In this document: positions 8,595-19,172 of the stretch, one piece after another
How the letters are laid out: the number at the start of each line of letters is the position of its first letter
How positions within the stretch are numbered: the first letter of the stretch is position 1
Assembly: GCA_028693165.1 (NCBI GenBank)
Contig: JAQUVX010000003.1
Location: forward strand, 62,001-126,000
From: Lachnospiraceae bacterium
Lineage (GTDB): Bacteria > Bacillota > Clostridia > Lachnospirales > Lachnospiraceae
Direction: 5' to 3'
Length of the DNA stretch: 64,000 nt
Program-made: the position numbers and the translations under genes
Notes under the pieces: generated by a model
The model's input: the letters and a program-made list of their open reading frames with translations, nothing else
Told to the model about the DNA's origin: nothing
Databases searched by the model: none

Positions 8595-9185
8595 ATGAGT
8601 CAGGACAATAGAAAACAAACAGAAGCGATGCAGGAAGAAGCGGCAGAGCAGGACAACGTGGATACCACAAAAGAAGAAACGGCAGAGCAGAAGTCCTGTG
8701 AGGCAGAGACAGAAAAGCCGCCTCATGAAAAAGAAGGCGGGAAGAAGGATACAAAGGATGCACAGATCGAGGATCTGCAGGATCGCCTGAAGCGTCAGAT
8801 GGCCGAGTTTGACAATTTCCGCAAGCGGACTGAGAAAGAGAAGTCCGCAATGTATGAGATCGGAGCGCGGGACATCATCGAGAAGATTCTCCCGGTGGTC
8901 GATAACTTTGAGCGAGGCCTGGCGGCCATGCCGGAGGACGTGAAGGAAAGTCCCTTCGCCGAGGGCGTGGAGAAGATCTACAAGCAGTTCATCAAGACCC
9001 TGGAAGATGCCGGTGTGGAGGCGATCGAGGCCATGGGGCAGCAGTTTGACCCGAACCTTCACAATGCAGTGATGCATACGGAAGATGAGAATTTCGGGGA
9101 GAACGAGATTTCTCAGGAGCTGCTGAAAGGCTACAAGTACCGCGGAACTGTAGTCCGGCACAGCATGGTGCAGGTGGCAAACTGA
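8595..9185 (+). CDS. grpE: Nucleotide exchange factor GrpE
   Basis: A 196-residue co-chaperone that releases ADP from DnaK. Residues 1-55 are a poorly ordered tail rich in E, K and Q; a long coiled-coil helix follows (QIEDLQDRLKRQMAEFDNFRKRTEKEK); the C-terminal beta domain holds FDPNLHNAVMHTED and GYKYRGTVVRHSMVQVAN, typical of GrpE. It starts six bases after hrcA stops. An 80-base gap with no clear terminator separates it from dnaK. Confidence 0.97.
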   Translation: MSQDNRKQTEAMQEEAAEQDNVDTTKEETAEQKSCEAETEKPPHEKEGGKKDTKDAQIEDLQDRLKRQMAEFDNFRKRTEKEKSAMYEIGARDIIEKILPVVDNFERGLAAMPEDVKESPFAEGVEKIYKQFIKTLEDAGVEAIEAMGQQFDPNLHNAVMHTEDENFGENEISQELLKGYKYRGTVVRHSMVQVAN

Positions 9186-9247
9186 CGCGTTGAGCATTTA
9201 ATGAACCCCAGCAATGCAAATTAGTTTTTATCAAGTTCAGCATATAA

Positions 9248-11152
<1,905 letters not shown>

Positions 11153-11208
11153 GACGGATAAAGAGAACAACGAAAGGCTGGCGCATCTTCGGAGACTGTG
11201 AATCGGTG

Positions 11209-11235
11209 ACCGGAGACGGCGACAGCCGTTTCGGT
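11209..11235 (+). other. Hairpin between dnaK and dnaJ
   Basis: Arms ACCGGAGACGGC and GCCGTTTCGGT pair with one bulge and G-U pairs; no T run follows. It may stabilise the dnaK message or lower dnaJ expression; this is inference. Confidence 0.4.
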
Positions 11236-11262
11236 GCATAAAATGAGAGAAAGGGAACTATC

Positions 11263-12411
11263 ATGGCAGAGAGTAAGAGAGATTATTATGAGGTCTTAGG
11301 CGTTCCGAAAAATGCGGATGACGCGGCCTTGAAAAAAGCATATCGCGCCCTTGCCAAAAAGTATCATCCGGACAGTAATCCGGGGGATGCAGAGGCAGAA
11401 CGCAAATTCAAGGAAGCATCGGAAGCATACAGCGTCTTAAGCGATCCGGAAAAACGGAGACAGTATGATCAGTTCGGCCATGCAGCCTTTGAAGGAGGTG
11501 CCGGCGGTGGTGCCGGTGGATTCGGCGGATTTGATTTTAACGGCGCGGATATGGGCGATATTTTCGGTGATATTTTTGGTGATATGTTTGGCGGCGGGAG
11601 AAGCCGCAGCAGTCAGTATAATGGCCCGATGCGCGGTGCAAATGTGAGAGCTGCTGTTCGGATTACGTTTGAGGAAGCGGTATTTGGCTGCGAGAAAGAG
11701 ATTGAGATCAATTTTAAAGAAGAATGCAGCAAGTGCCACGGCACGGGTGCGAAGCCGGGTACATCACCGGAAACCTGTAGAAAGTGTAATGGTAAAGGTA
11801 AAATCATGTATACCCAGCAGTCCTTCTTTGGTCAGGTACAGAATGTACAGACCTGCCCGGACTGCGGCGGCACCGGTAAGGTGATTCGTGAGAAATGCCC
11901 GGATTGCTATGGCACCGGTTATGTGACGAAGAAAAAGAAATTCAAGGTCAACATTCCGGCGGGTATTGATAACGGTATGAGTGTGCGCTGTGCAGGCGGC
12001 GGTGAGCCGGGAACCAATGGCGGCGAGCGCGGTGATCTGCTGGTTGAGGCCGTCGTATCGCAGCATCCGGTATTCAAACGTCAGGATACCAGCATCTATT
12101 CGACCGTCCCGATTTCCTTTGCAACCGCAGCCCTTGGCGGTCCGATCCGTATCAAGACGGTGGACGGAGAAGTAGAGTATGAGGTAAAAGCAGGAACACA
12201 GACCGACACCCGCGTGCGTCTGAAAGGCAAAGGTGTACCTTCTGTCCGCAGCCGCAATGTGCGCGGTGATCATTATGTGACACTGGTTGTACAGGTGCCG
12301 GAGCGCATGACGGAAGCACAGAAGGAAGCTCTGAAGAACTTTGACGCAGTGATGCGCGGCGAGATGCCGGAAGGCGACAAGCATAAGAAAAAGGGTTTAT
12401 TCAATAAGTAA
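11263..12411 (+). CDS. dnaJ: Chaperone DnaJ (Hsp40)
   Basis: A 382-residue type I J protein that delivers substrates to DnaK and stimulates its ATPase. Seen in order: J domain with YHPDSNPGD (the HPD tripeptide), a G/F-rich stretch (about 78-115), four CxxCxGxG zinc motifs ([32 protein letters not shown]), and the C-terminal peptide-binding domains ([24 protein letters not shown]). AGAAAGGGA lies before the ATG. Last gene of the operon; a terminator follows. Confidence 0.98.
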   Translation: MAESKRDYYEVLGVPKNADDAALKKAYRALAKKYHPDSNPGDAEAERKFKEASEAYSVLSDPEKRRQYDQFGHAAFEGGAGGGAGGFGGFDFNGADMGDIFGDIFGDMFGGGRSRSSQYNGPMRGANVRAAVRITFEEAVFGCEKEIEINFKEECSKCHGTGAKPGTSPETCRKCNGKGKIMYTQQSFFGQVQNVQTCPDCGGTGKVIREKCPDCYGTGYVTKKKKFKVNIPAGIDNGMSVRCAGGGEPGTNGGERGDLLVEAVVSQHPVFKRQDTSIYSTVPISFATAALGGPIRIKTVDGEVEYEVKAGTQTDTRVRLKGKGVPSVRSRNVRGDHYVTLVVQVPERMTEAQKEALKNFDAVMRGEMPEGDKHKKKGLFNK

Positions 12412-12423
12412 AACCAATGACAG

Positions 12424-12471
12424 GCAGCAGGAAATGATTCGCGGAAACGTGAAAAATTCCTGCTGCTTTTT
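12424..12471 (+). terminator. Terminator of the heat-shock operon
   Basis: GCAGCAGGAA pairs with TTCCTGCTGC, followed by five T. Its T run is also the left end of the next hairpin (12467-12505). Confidence 0.8.
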
Positions 12472-12600
12472 GTATCACAGGAAATTGCGTCCTGTGATAC
12501 AAAAACCCTCCGGGAGATGCGCGCTCCGCGCTAAGGAAATATGGTCGCTGAAGCGACCGCGCTCCGGCGCGCGAGTCCGGCAAGCCGGACTCGTTGTTCT
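12467..12600. repeat. Cluster of strong hairpins downstream of dnaJ
   Basis: A non-coding, hairpin-packed stretch. First a perfect 16-base inverted repeat (12467-12482 with 12490-12505, 7-base loop), then short GC-rich palindromes: GCGCGCTCCGCGC, GGTCGCTGAAGCGACC, GCGCTCCGGCGCGC and GAGTCCGGCAAGCCGGACTC. The dense stacking resembles a repetitive extragenic element rather than a terminator. No copy was found elsewhere in the window. Confidence 0.5.
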
Positions 12601-12611
12601 TTAAAAACTAC

Positions 12612-12640
12612 TTGTCAGATGAAATGACTTGTAGTATAAT
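12612..12640 (+). promoter_or_regulatory. Strong promoter upstream of a gap
   Basis: TTGTCA (12612-12617), 17 bases, TATAAT (12635-12640). About 240 bases separate it from the next gene; the span up to 12887 contains no sizeable reading frame, so it is either a long leader or a small RNA. Confidence 0.55.
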
Positions 12641-12805
12641 ACTATTTGTTACACAACTCGCGCGGTCTACACCGCAGGCATCGCTTTCCGTGGTGCAAAG
12701 GCTGTCTCGGCCGGATTCCCCAGAGTGGAACTACAAGTTCACAGGTTTGTGAGAAATGAGGTGATGATGCGGATGACTGCCTGGCGTTTTACGTGATGAA
12801 ACTGA

Positions 12806-12834
12806 TTGTAAACAGAGCTGAGGTATACTATAGT
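12806..12834 (+). promoter_or_regulatory. Possible promoter of the heptad-repeat gene
   Basis: TTGTAA (12806-12811), 17 bases, TATAGT (12829-12834), ending 53 bases before the start codon. Confidence 0.5.
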
Positions 12835-12887
12835 AAAAGCCTCAAAGCTTTGAGGAAGCGCGTTGTAGAAGTGGGAGGTGCATAGAT

Positions 12888-13253
12888 ATGACGCAGGGAG
12901 AAATGATGATCCTCGAGAAACTTGGGGAGATTAATGTTCGGCTGGATGGAATCGATATGCGGCTGGATGGAATCGACAGGCGGCTGGATGGGATGGATAT
13001 GCGGCTGGATGCAATGGATAGCCGTATGGATCGCATGGAGCAGCACTTTACGGATGAAATCAGAAAGCTCCACATTCTCATTGAGACGGATATCAGCCGC
13101 AAGATTGATATCATTGGGGAGGGGCATTCGTTTTTGGGACAGCAGATGGATGAAGTGGTTCGCCTTGGAAAGCGGTGGGAGCAGATTGGGCTGAATCAGA
13201 TCAATTTGAAGATGGACGTTGATCGAATCAAGACGCAGCTGTGTATCGTCTGA
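12888..13253 (+). CDS. Small heptad-repeat (coiled-coil) protein, unknown function
   Basis: A 121-residue protein with no recognised family. Residues about 18-52 are five back-to-back seven-residue units (RLDGIDM, RLDGIDR, RLDGMDM, RLDAMDS, RMDRMEQ) encoded by five tandem 21-base repeats at 12939-13043. Hydrophobic residues fall on the a/d spacing of a coiled coil. The remainder is helical and charged, with no signal peptide or membrane segment. GGGAGGTG precedes the ATG, and a strong terminator follows, so it is a single-gene unit. It may be a homo-oligomer scaffold; its partner is unknown. Confidence 0.65.
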   Translation: MTQGEMMILEKLGEINVRLDGIDMRLDGIDRRLDGMDMRLDAMDSRMDRMEQHFTDEIRKLHILIETDISRKIDIIGEGHSFLGQQMDEVVRLGKRWEQIGLNQINLKMDVDRIKTQLCIV

Positions 13254-13298
13254 ACGCAAGGGCTAAGAGCGACAAGAACGATAAAAGCGTATAAAGAA

Positions 13299-13334
13299 AA
13301 CCCCCAGGTGATGATGCCTGGGGGCTTTCTTTTG
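13299..13334 (+). terminator. Terminator of the heptad-repeat gene
   Basis: CCCCCAGG pairs with CCTGGGGG, followed by CTTTCTTTT. Confidence 0.9.
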
Positions 13335-13868
13335 GTTGCAACCCTAATTTTTAAGGTTATTGTGAAAATAGTCTCACGCCGTAACAGAAAACGCAGCGGG
13401 TGTGATAGAGTGTAATGCATCAAGGGATTTCGAATATACTTGATATGTTTTTTTTGCCTTGAGTTCTGTTATGAAGTTTGACTTTTTCATCCGTTCAATA
13501 GGTTAATGCAGCAGTATTAGATTTTATTGCAAAAAAAATTAAAAAATTTGAAAAGGAATGAAACCGGAGTGCGCGATGGAGCTGGGTCATTACAAATGAA
13601 TGACAACTAATAAATATTAATAAGTAAAAACTATAAATCAAACAAACACAGAAAACAGGATTTCTTTAGTAAAAATTTCACAAGTCGGTTCTGGCAGAAT
13701 TCCGGGTAAAGTCCACGTTTTCGCACGCATTCTTTTGTGAAAAGTCTGGATTGTTTTTTTGTAAAAACAAAGCAAAAGAAACGGCGCAAACCTTGTCTAT
13801 TTATTAACAAGAAACATAGGGAATACCTGTCAAATCTGGAGTAAATGACGGAAAAAAGGAATAAATAT
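13335..13868. other. AT-rich intergenic region without a supported gene
   Basis: About 530 bases of AT-rich DNA. A minus-strand frame of 82 codons (13631-13879) has a composition driven by AT-rich sequence (many F, L, K) and no ribosome site, so it is not called. Nothing else was recognised. Confidence 0.6.
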
Positions 13869-13880
13869 ATTGTATACAAT
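13869..13880. promoter_or_regulatory. Palindromic operator-like site upstream of rnf
   Basis: ATTGTATACAAT is a perfect 12-base palindrome, 13 bases before the rnf -35 box. It resembles operators of GntR-family (FCD type) regulators. The regulator is not in the window. Confidence 0.4.
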
Positions 13881-13893
13881 GTATAAATTTGAA

Positions 13894-13922
13894 TTGTGCC
13901 AATTCCGCAATTATGCTATACT
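13894..13922 (+). promoter_or_regulatory. rnf operon promoter
   Basis: TTGTGC (13894-13899), 17 bases, TATACT (13917-13922), leaving a 60-base leader before rnfC. Confidence 0.75.
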
Positions 13923-13991
13923 ACTAAAGATGGCGAAACGAGAGTTTTTGTCGATTAAGTTAGAAAATGTATAGAAAGAGGGTAAAGGAAA

Positions 13992-15317
13992 ATGGGATTG
14001 GCTACATTTAAAGGCGGCGTTCATCCTTACGAGGGAAAAGAACTGTCCGAGAACAAGCCGGTACAGGTCCTGATGCCGAAGGGAGACATGGTGTATCCGA
14101 TGTCTCAGCATATCGGTGCTCCGGCCACACCACTCGTGGCAAAGGGCGATAAGGTTCTGGCAGGCCAGAAGATTGGCGAAGCAAGTGGATTCATTTCCGC
14201 AAATGTCATCTGTTCCGTTTCCGGTACCGTAAAGGCAATCGAACCAAGACGGGTTGCTAACGGTGCGATGGTGAACTCCATTATCGTGGAGAATGACGGC
14301 GAGTACACAGCGGTAGAAGGGCTGGGCGCGGACCGCGATCCGGCATCTCTGTCCAAGCAGGAGATTCGTGACATCGTAAAAGAGGCCGGAATCGTAGGAC
14401 TGGGCGGCGCAGGATTCCCGACACATGTAAAATTGACTCCGAAGGACGAGAATGCGATCGAGTACATTCTGGTCAACGGTGCGGAGTGCGAGCCGTACCT
14501 GACAAGTGACTATCGGATGATGTTAGAAGAGCCGGAGAAGATTGTCGGCGGACTGAATGTCATTCTCCAGCTGTTTGACAAAGCAAAAGGTGTGATCGGC
14601 ATCGAGAACAACAAGCCGGAGGCAATCAAGAAACTGACGGAGCTGGTTAAAGACGAACCGCGTATCGAGGTTTGTCCGCTTCAGACCAAATATCCGCAGG
14701 GCGGTGAGCGTTCTCTGATCAATGCGATTACCGGAAGAAAAGTAAATTCTTCTATGCTTCCTGCAGATGCAGGCTGCATCGTAGATAATATTGATACGGT
14801 CATTGCCGTTTACATGGCCGTGTGCAAGACGACCCCGCTGATGCGCCGTATCGTGACCGTGACCGGTGATGCGATCGCAAATCCGCAGAACTATCACGTA
14901 AAGATCGGTACGGATTTCCAGGAGCTGGTAGACGCGGCAGGCGGATTTAAGACTCAGCCGGAGAAACTGATCGCAGGCGGCCCGATGATGGGTATGGCAC
15001 TGTTTGATCTGAATATTCCGGTTACCAAGACCTGTTCTGCACTGACCTGCTTTACCAAAGATGAAGTGGCTGCATATGAGGAGACTCCGTGTATCCGCTG
15101 TGGTAAGTGTGTCAGCGTATGTCCGAGCCATATTGTTCCGGTGAAGATGATGAAGGCGGCTCTGAAGGGCGACTGTGAAGCCTTTGAGAAAGTCAACGGC
15201 ATGGAATGTATGGAATGCGGAAGCTGTACCTATGTATGCCCGGCGAAGAGACCTCTGACCCAGGCATTCAAAGAGATGAGAAAAACGGTTGCAGCTAACC
15301 GCAGAAAGAAAGCGTAG
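13992..15317 (+). CDS. rnfC: Rnf complex subunit RnfC (electron input)
   Basis: A 441-residue peripheral subunit of the ferredoxin:NAD+ oxidoreductase that pumps Na+ or H+. It has the NQO1-like FMN/NADH region (IVGLGGAGFPTHVKL; ILVNGAECEPYLTSDYRMM), a SLBB-like segment, and two [4Fe-4S] motifs near the C-terminus (CIRCGKCVSVCPSHIVPV and CMECGSCTYVCPAKRP). GGTAAAGGA lies before the ATG. First of six genes in the clostridial order C-D-G-E-A-B. Confidence 0.97.
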   Translation: MGLATFKGGVHPYEGKELSENKPVQVLMPKGDMVYPMSQHIGAPATPLVAKGDKVLAGQKIGEASGFISANVICSVSGTVKAIEPRRVANGAMVNSIIVENDGEYTAVEGLGADRDPASLSKQEIRDIVKEAGIVGLGGAGFPTHVKLTPKDENAIEYILVNGAECEPYLTSDYRMMLEEPEKIVGGLNVILQLFDKAKGVIGIENNKPEAIKKLTELVKDEPRIEVCPLQTKYPQGGERSLINAITGRKVNSSMLPADAGCIVDNIDTVIAVYMAVCKTTPLMRRIVTVTGDAIANPQNYHVKIGTDFQELVDAAGGFKTQPEKLIAGGPMMGMALFDLNIPVTKTCSALTCFTKDEVAAYEETPCIRCGKCVSVCPSHIVPVKMMKAALKGDCEAFEKVNGMECMECGSCTYVCPAKRPLTQAFKEMRKTVAANRRKKA

Positions 15318-15332
15318 GAGGGGGAGCAGGAA

Positions 15333-16253
15333 ATGAATAAATTATTAAATGTATCATCATCCCCGCACGTACGGAGCACGGATACCACCCAGAGCATCAT
15401 GCTGGATGTGGCGATTGCCATGCTGCCAGCCGCTGCGTTTGGTGTGTTCCAGTTTGGAATGCACGCGCTGCTGGTTCTGATCGTTACGGTTGCCGCCTGC
15501 GTGCTGAGTGAGTTTGTATTTGAAAAAATTGCCAAAAGAAAAAATACCATTGCAGATATGAGTGCGGTCGTGACCGGTCTGATTCTGGCACTGAACATGC
15601 CGGCGGATATCCCGCTGTGGATTCCGGTTCTTGGCAGTATCTTTGCGATCATCGTCGTAAAGCAGCTGTATGGCGGTCTGGGCCAGAACTTCATGAACCC
15701 GGCTCTGGCAGCAAGATGTTTTCTGCTGATTTCCTTTACCGGAAAGATGTCCAGCTTTACTCTGGACGGATGGTCAGGGGCAACTCCGCTGGCAGTTTTA
15801 AAGACGGGCGGTTCTGTGGATGTTGCTGCGATGTTTATCGGTAAGATTCCGGGAACCATCGGTGAGGTTTCTGTGATTGCGCTGCTGATCGGTGCGGCAT
15901 ACCTGGTATTTAAGAAGATTATTTCTCTTCGCATCCCGGTTACCTACATACTGACGGTGGCAGTCTTTGCATTTATCTTCGGACAGCAGGATATGAACTT
16001 TGTTCTGGCACATATCTGCGGCGGCGGTTTGATCTTCGGTGCATTCTTTATGGCAACCGACTATGTGACCAGTCCGATTACCCCGAAGGGTCAGATCGTA
16101 TTTGGCATTCTGCTGGGTGTTCTGACCGGTCTGTTCCGACTGTTCGGCGGCTCTGCAGAAGGTGTTTCCTATGCGATCATCATCAGCAACCTGATGGTTC
16201 CGCTGATTGAGCGTGTAACCCTTCCGAAGGCATTTGGAAAGGAGGGCAAATAA
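15333..16253 (+). CDS. rnfD: Rnf complex subunit RnfD
   Basis: A 306-residue integral membrane subunit related to NqrB. Several membrane segments; the covalent FMN site is the threonine of WSGATPLAVL (T151). It also shows FMNPALAARC and FMATDYVTSPITPKG, typical of RnfD. AGGAGGGGGAG lies upstream. It passes electrons through its flavin as part of the ion-translocating core. Confidence 0.96.
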   Translation: MNKLLNVSSSPHVRSTDTTQSIMLDVAIAMLPAAAFGVFQFGMHALLVLIVTVAACVLSEFVFEKIAKRKNTIADMSAVVTGLILALNMPADIPLWIPVLGSIFAIIVVKQLYGGLGQNFMNPALAARCFLLISFTGKMSSFTLDGWSGATPLAVLKTGGSVDVAAMFIGKIPGTIGEVSVIALLIGAAYLVFKKIISLRIPVTYILTVAVFAFIFGQQDMNFVLAHICGGGLIFGAFFMATDYVTSPITPKGQIVFGILLGVLTGLFRLFGGSAEGVSYAIIISNLMVPLIERVTLPKAFGKEGK

Positions 16254-16255
16254 TC

Positions 16256-16867
16256 ATGAGTAAAGGCGGATTTATGAAAGACGCTGTGATCCTGTTTGCC
16301 ATCACACTGGTTGCAGGCGCATGCCTGGGCGGTGTCTATGAGGTGACCAAGGCTCCGATCGCAGCAGCGAATATGGCGGCAAAAGAAGAAGCATTCCGCG
16401 TGGTACTTCCGGATGCGGCTTCCTTTGAGGCAGATGATTACACAGAAATGATGGCGAAAGCCAATGAAGAGATTGCGGGCCTTAGCTACGGCAACGTGAC
16501 GGTGGATGAGGCAGCAACCGGTCTGGACGCTTCCGGAAGTCCGATCGGCTACGTGGTAACCACCACATCCAAGGACGGTTACGGCGGCAACATTACCGTA
16601 TCGGTTGGTATCATGGCAGATGGTACCGTAAGCGGCATTGAATTTTTGACCATCAGCGAGACTGCAGGTCTTGGTATGAATGCAGCGCAGCCGGAATGGA
16701 AAGGTCAGTATGCCGGCAAGAACGTAGATGAGTTCTCCGTTACAAAGAACGGTGCATCTGCAGACAATGAGATCAATGCGATCAGTGGTGCGACGATTAC
16801 ATCGAACGCAGTTACCGGCGCAGTGAATGGGGCAGTTTACTTTGTAAAGAACTGCCTGGCACAGTAG
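16256..16867 (+). CDS. rnfG: Rnf complex subunit RnfG
   Basis: A 203-residue protein with one N-terminal membrane helix and an extracytoplasmic FMN-binding domain. The flavin is expected on T180 in the motif NAISGATITSNAVTGAVN, attached by ApbE. GLGMNAAQPEWKGQY is also characteristic. It starts two bases after rnfD stops and its ribosome site lies within the rnfD end. Confidence 0.96.
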   Translation: MSKGGFMKDAVILFAITLVAGACLGGVYEVTKAPIAAANMAAKEEAFRVVLPDAASFEADDYTEMMAKANEEIAGLSYGNVTVDEAATGLDASGSPIGYVVTTTSKDGYGGNITVSVGIMADGTVSGIEFLTISETAGLGMNAAQPEWKGQYAGKNVDEFSVTKNGASADNEINAISGATITSNAVTGAVNGAVYFVKNCLAQ

Positions 16868-16880
16868 GAGGTGGGACATC

Positions 16881-17672
16881 ATGAATAAATATATCGAACG
16901 TTTATACAACGGTATTATTAAAGAAAACCCGACCTTCGTCCTGATGCTTGGTATGTGCCCGACCCTGGCCGTTACTACCACAGCAGTCAACGGTATTGGT
17001 ATGGGACTGTCCACAACAGCAGTTCTGGTTTTCTCGAACTTACTGATTTCCGCATTGCGGAAGATCATTCCGGATCGTGTTCGTATTCCGGCGTACATTG
17101 TTATCGTAGCATCCCTGGTTACCATCGTTCAGCTGCTTTTGCAGGCCTACATTCCAAGCCTGTACAATTCTCTGGGTATCTTCATCCCGCTGATCGTTGT
17201 TAACTGTATCATCCTTGGCCGTGCAGAGGCCTATGCGGCAAAGAACGGCCCGGTCGAATCTGCATTTGATGGTATCGGTATGGGACTGGGCTTCACCGTG
17301 GGCCTGACCTGTATCGCACTGTTCCGTGAGCTTCTGGGTTCCGGTGCCGTATTCGGTATGGAGATCGTTCCGGAGGATTACCGCATCGCAATCTTTGGTC
17401 TGGCACCTGGCGCATTTTTCGTGCTGGCCTGTCTGACCGCACTGCAGAACAAATTCAAAGCTCCATCGGCAACCAACGGTTCCGTTTCACACTCCAAGCT
17501 GGCCTGCGGCGGCAACTGCATGAACTGTTCCGGTTCTGCATGTATGTCCAACCACACCACGCTGGAGAGCCTGCGTATTCAGGCACAGGAAGAGGCACTG
17601 GCTGCCAAGAAAGCAGCGTTGGCGAAAAAAGAGGCTGAAATGAAAGCCAAGATGGATAAGACGGAAGAATAG
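16881..17672 (+). CDS. rnfE: Rnf complex subunit RnfE with a Cys-rich tail
   Basis: A 263-residue membrane subunit paralogous to RnfA, with six membrane helices in residues 1-195 (LMLGMCPTLAVTTTAVNG; NCIILGRAEAYA) that include the cysteines which line the membrane [2Fe-2S] site shared with RnfA. After residue about 198 it carries an unusual tail of roughly 65 residues: first a cysteine cluster (CGGNCMNCSGSAC), then a long helix rich in A, K and E that ends the protein. RnfE proteins usually stop soon after the last helix. GGAGGTGGG precedes the ATG. Confidence 0.95.
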   Translation: MNKYIERLYNGIIKENPTFVLMLGMCPTLAVTTTAVNGIGMGLSTTAVLVFSNLLISALRKIIPDRVRIPAYIVIVASLVTIVQLLLQAYIPSLYNSLGIFIPLIVVNCIILGRAEAYAAKNGPVESAFDGIGMGLGFTVGLTCIALFRELLGSGAVFGMEIVPEDYRIAIFGLAPGAFFVLACLTALQNKFKAPSATNGSVSHSKLACGGNCMNCSGSACMSNHTTLESLRIQAQEEALAAKKAALAKKEAEMKAKMDKTEE

Positions 17673-17686
17673 GAGGGGCTGAGTAG

Positions 17687-18262
17687 ATGAAAGAATTAAT
17701 TTTAGTAATTATCGGTGCTGCTCTGGTGAACAACATTATCCTGAGCCAGTTCCAGGGTCTCTGCCCGTTCCTTGGTGTATCCAAGAAGGTAGATACCTCT
17801 TTAGGCATGGGTGGAGCCGTAATCTTTGTTATCGTGCTGGCATCCATCGTTACAAACCTGGTTTATACGTTTGTACTGGTACCGCTTGACGTGACTTACC
17901 TGCAGACGATCGCCTTCATTCTGGTTATCGCCGCACTGGTTCAGTTCGTTGAGATGTTCCTGAAGAAAAACGTACCATCCCTGTATCAGGCGCTGGGTGT
18001 ATTCCTGCCGCTGATCACCACCAACTGTGCAGTATTGGGTTCCGCACTGACCAACGTTCAGAAGGAATACAACTTCATTTTCAGCGTGGCAAACGGATTT
18101 GGTACTGCAGTTGGTTTTACTATTGCAATTGTACTGCTGGCAAGCATCCGCGAGCACATCGAAGACAACGACATTCCATATACCTTCCAGGGATCACCCA
18201 TCGTGCTGATCACTTCAGGTCTGATGGCGATCGCCTTCATGGGCTTCTCGGGTCTGATTTAA
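17687..18262 (+). CDS. rnfA: Rnf complex subunit RnfA
   Basis: A 191-residue membrane subunit with six helices and the family stretches VNNIILSQFQGLCPFLGVSKK and LITTNCAVLGSAL, whose cysteines pair with those of RnfE to hold a membrane-embedded [2Fe-2S] cluster. AGGAGGGG precedes ATG. Length is normal. Confidence 0.97.
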   Translation: MKELILVIIGAALVNNIILSQFQGLCPFLGVSKKVDTSLGMGGAVIFVIVLASIVTNLVYTFVLVPLDVTYLQTIAFILVIAALVQFVEMFLKKNVPSLYQALGVFLPLITTNCAVLGSALTNVQKEYNFIFSVANGFGTAVGFTIAIVLLASIREHIEDNDIPYTFQGSPIVLITSGLMAIAFMGFSGLI

Positions 18263-18277
18263 TAGGAGGTAGCAAAG

Positions 18278-19069
18278 ATGAATATGACAGGTTTGCTTCT
18301 GGCTGCGGTCATCATCGGTGCAATCGGTATTATTATCGGTGTGCTCCTTGGGATCGCCAGCGAGAAGTTCAAAGTAGAAGTAGATGAAAAAGAGATTCTG
18401 GTCCGTGCAGAGCTGCCGGGCAACAACTGTGGCGGATGTGGCTTTCCGGGCTGTGATGGTCTGGCAAGCGCGATCGCAGCAGGCACCGCAGCGGTTAACG
18501 GCTGCCCGGTAGGTGGTCCGGATGTGGCTGACCGCATCGCGGCCATCATGGGTGTCGAGAGCGGCGCGGCAGACAAAAAGGTGGCTTTTGTAAAATGTAA
18601 AGGCACCTGTGACAAGACCCGTGTGCAGTACAACTACTACGGTATCGACGACTGCTCCAAGGTCGCAGTGGTACCGGGTGCGGGCGAGAAGGCCTGTGCT
18701 TATGGCTGTATGGGCTACGGCTCCTGTGTGAAGGCCTGTGCATTTGATGCGATTCATGTCGTGGACGGCGTTGCTTTGGTGGATAAGGAGAAATGCGTAG
18801 CCTGCGGTAAGTGTGTGGCTTCCTGTCCGAACCACCTGATCGAGCTGGTTCCGTATAAGGCAGAGCATCTGGTTCAGTGTGCTTCTCATGACAAGGGCAA
18901 GGATGTAAAAGCAAAATGTGACAACGGCTGTATCGCATGTACGCTGTGCACCAAGCAGTGTGAGTTCGATGCGATCCATATGGACAACAATGTTGCTGTG
19001 ATTGATTACAGCAAGTGCACCAACTGCGGCAAGTGCGCAGAGAAGTGTCCGGTGAAGGTGATTCTGTAA
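18278..19069 (+). CDS. rnfB: Rnf complex subunit RnfB (ferredoxin docking)
   Basis: A 263-residue subunit: an N-terminal membrane helix, the Fe-S domain CGGCGFPGCDGLA, then ferredoxin-like clusters (CMGYGSCVKACAFDAI, CVACGKCVASCPNHLIEL, CIACTLCTKQCEFDAIH, CTNCGKCAEKCPVKVI). It receives electrons from reduced ferredoxin. It ends directly after the last cluster. TAGGAGGT lies upstream. Last gene of the operon, with a terminator behind it. Confidence 0.97.
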   Translation: MNMTGLLLAAVIIGAIGIIIGVLLGIASEKFKVEVDEKEILVRAELPGNNCGGCGFPGCDGLASAIAAGTAAVNGCPVGGPDVADRIAAIMGVESGAADKKVAFVKCKGTCDKTRVQYNYYGIDDCSKVAVVPGAGEKACAYGCMGYGSCVKACAFDAIHVVDGVALVDKEKCVACGKCVASCPNHLIELVPYKAEHLVQCASHDKGKDVKAKCDNGCIACTLCTKQCEFDAIHMDNNVAVIDYSKCTNCGKCAEKCPVKVIL

Positions 19070-19091
19070 GCCGGAAAACGGAAATAAAACA

Positions 19092-19144
19092 GGGGTATTT
19101 TTCGATTGCACGGAAGTGTTTCGAAAGATACCCCCTTTTTTTTG
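19092..19144 (+). terminator. Terminator of the rnf operon
   Basis: GGGGTATTTTTCGA pairs with TCGAAAGATACCCC (one mismatch), followed by a long T run. Confidence 0.9.
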
Positions 19145-19172
19145 CGTGAAATCGCCCACCTGCGAAAAAAGT

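Noticed and set aside
12764-12796. A ten-codon frame (MMRMTAWRFT) with GAGGTG upstream
   Set aside because: Too short to judge, no conservation visible; could be a leader peptide but equally chance.
12939-13043. 21-base repeats considered as a possible CRISPR array
   Set aside because: The units are adjacent with no spacers and are in frame with a protein.
13631-13879. An 82-codon minus-strand frame in the AT-rich gap before rnf
   Set aside because: No ribosome site, composition set by AT-rich DNA, and it runs into the rnf control region.
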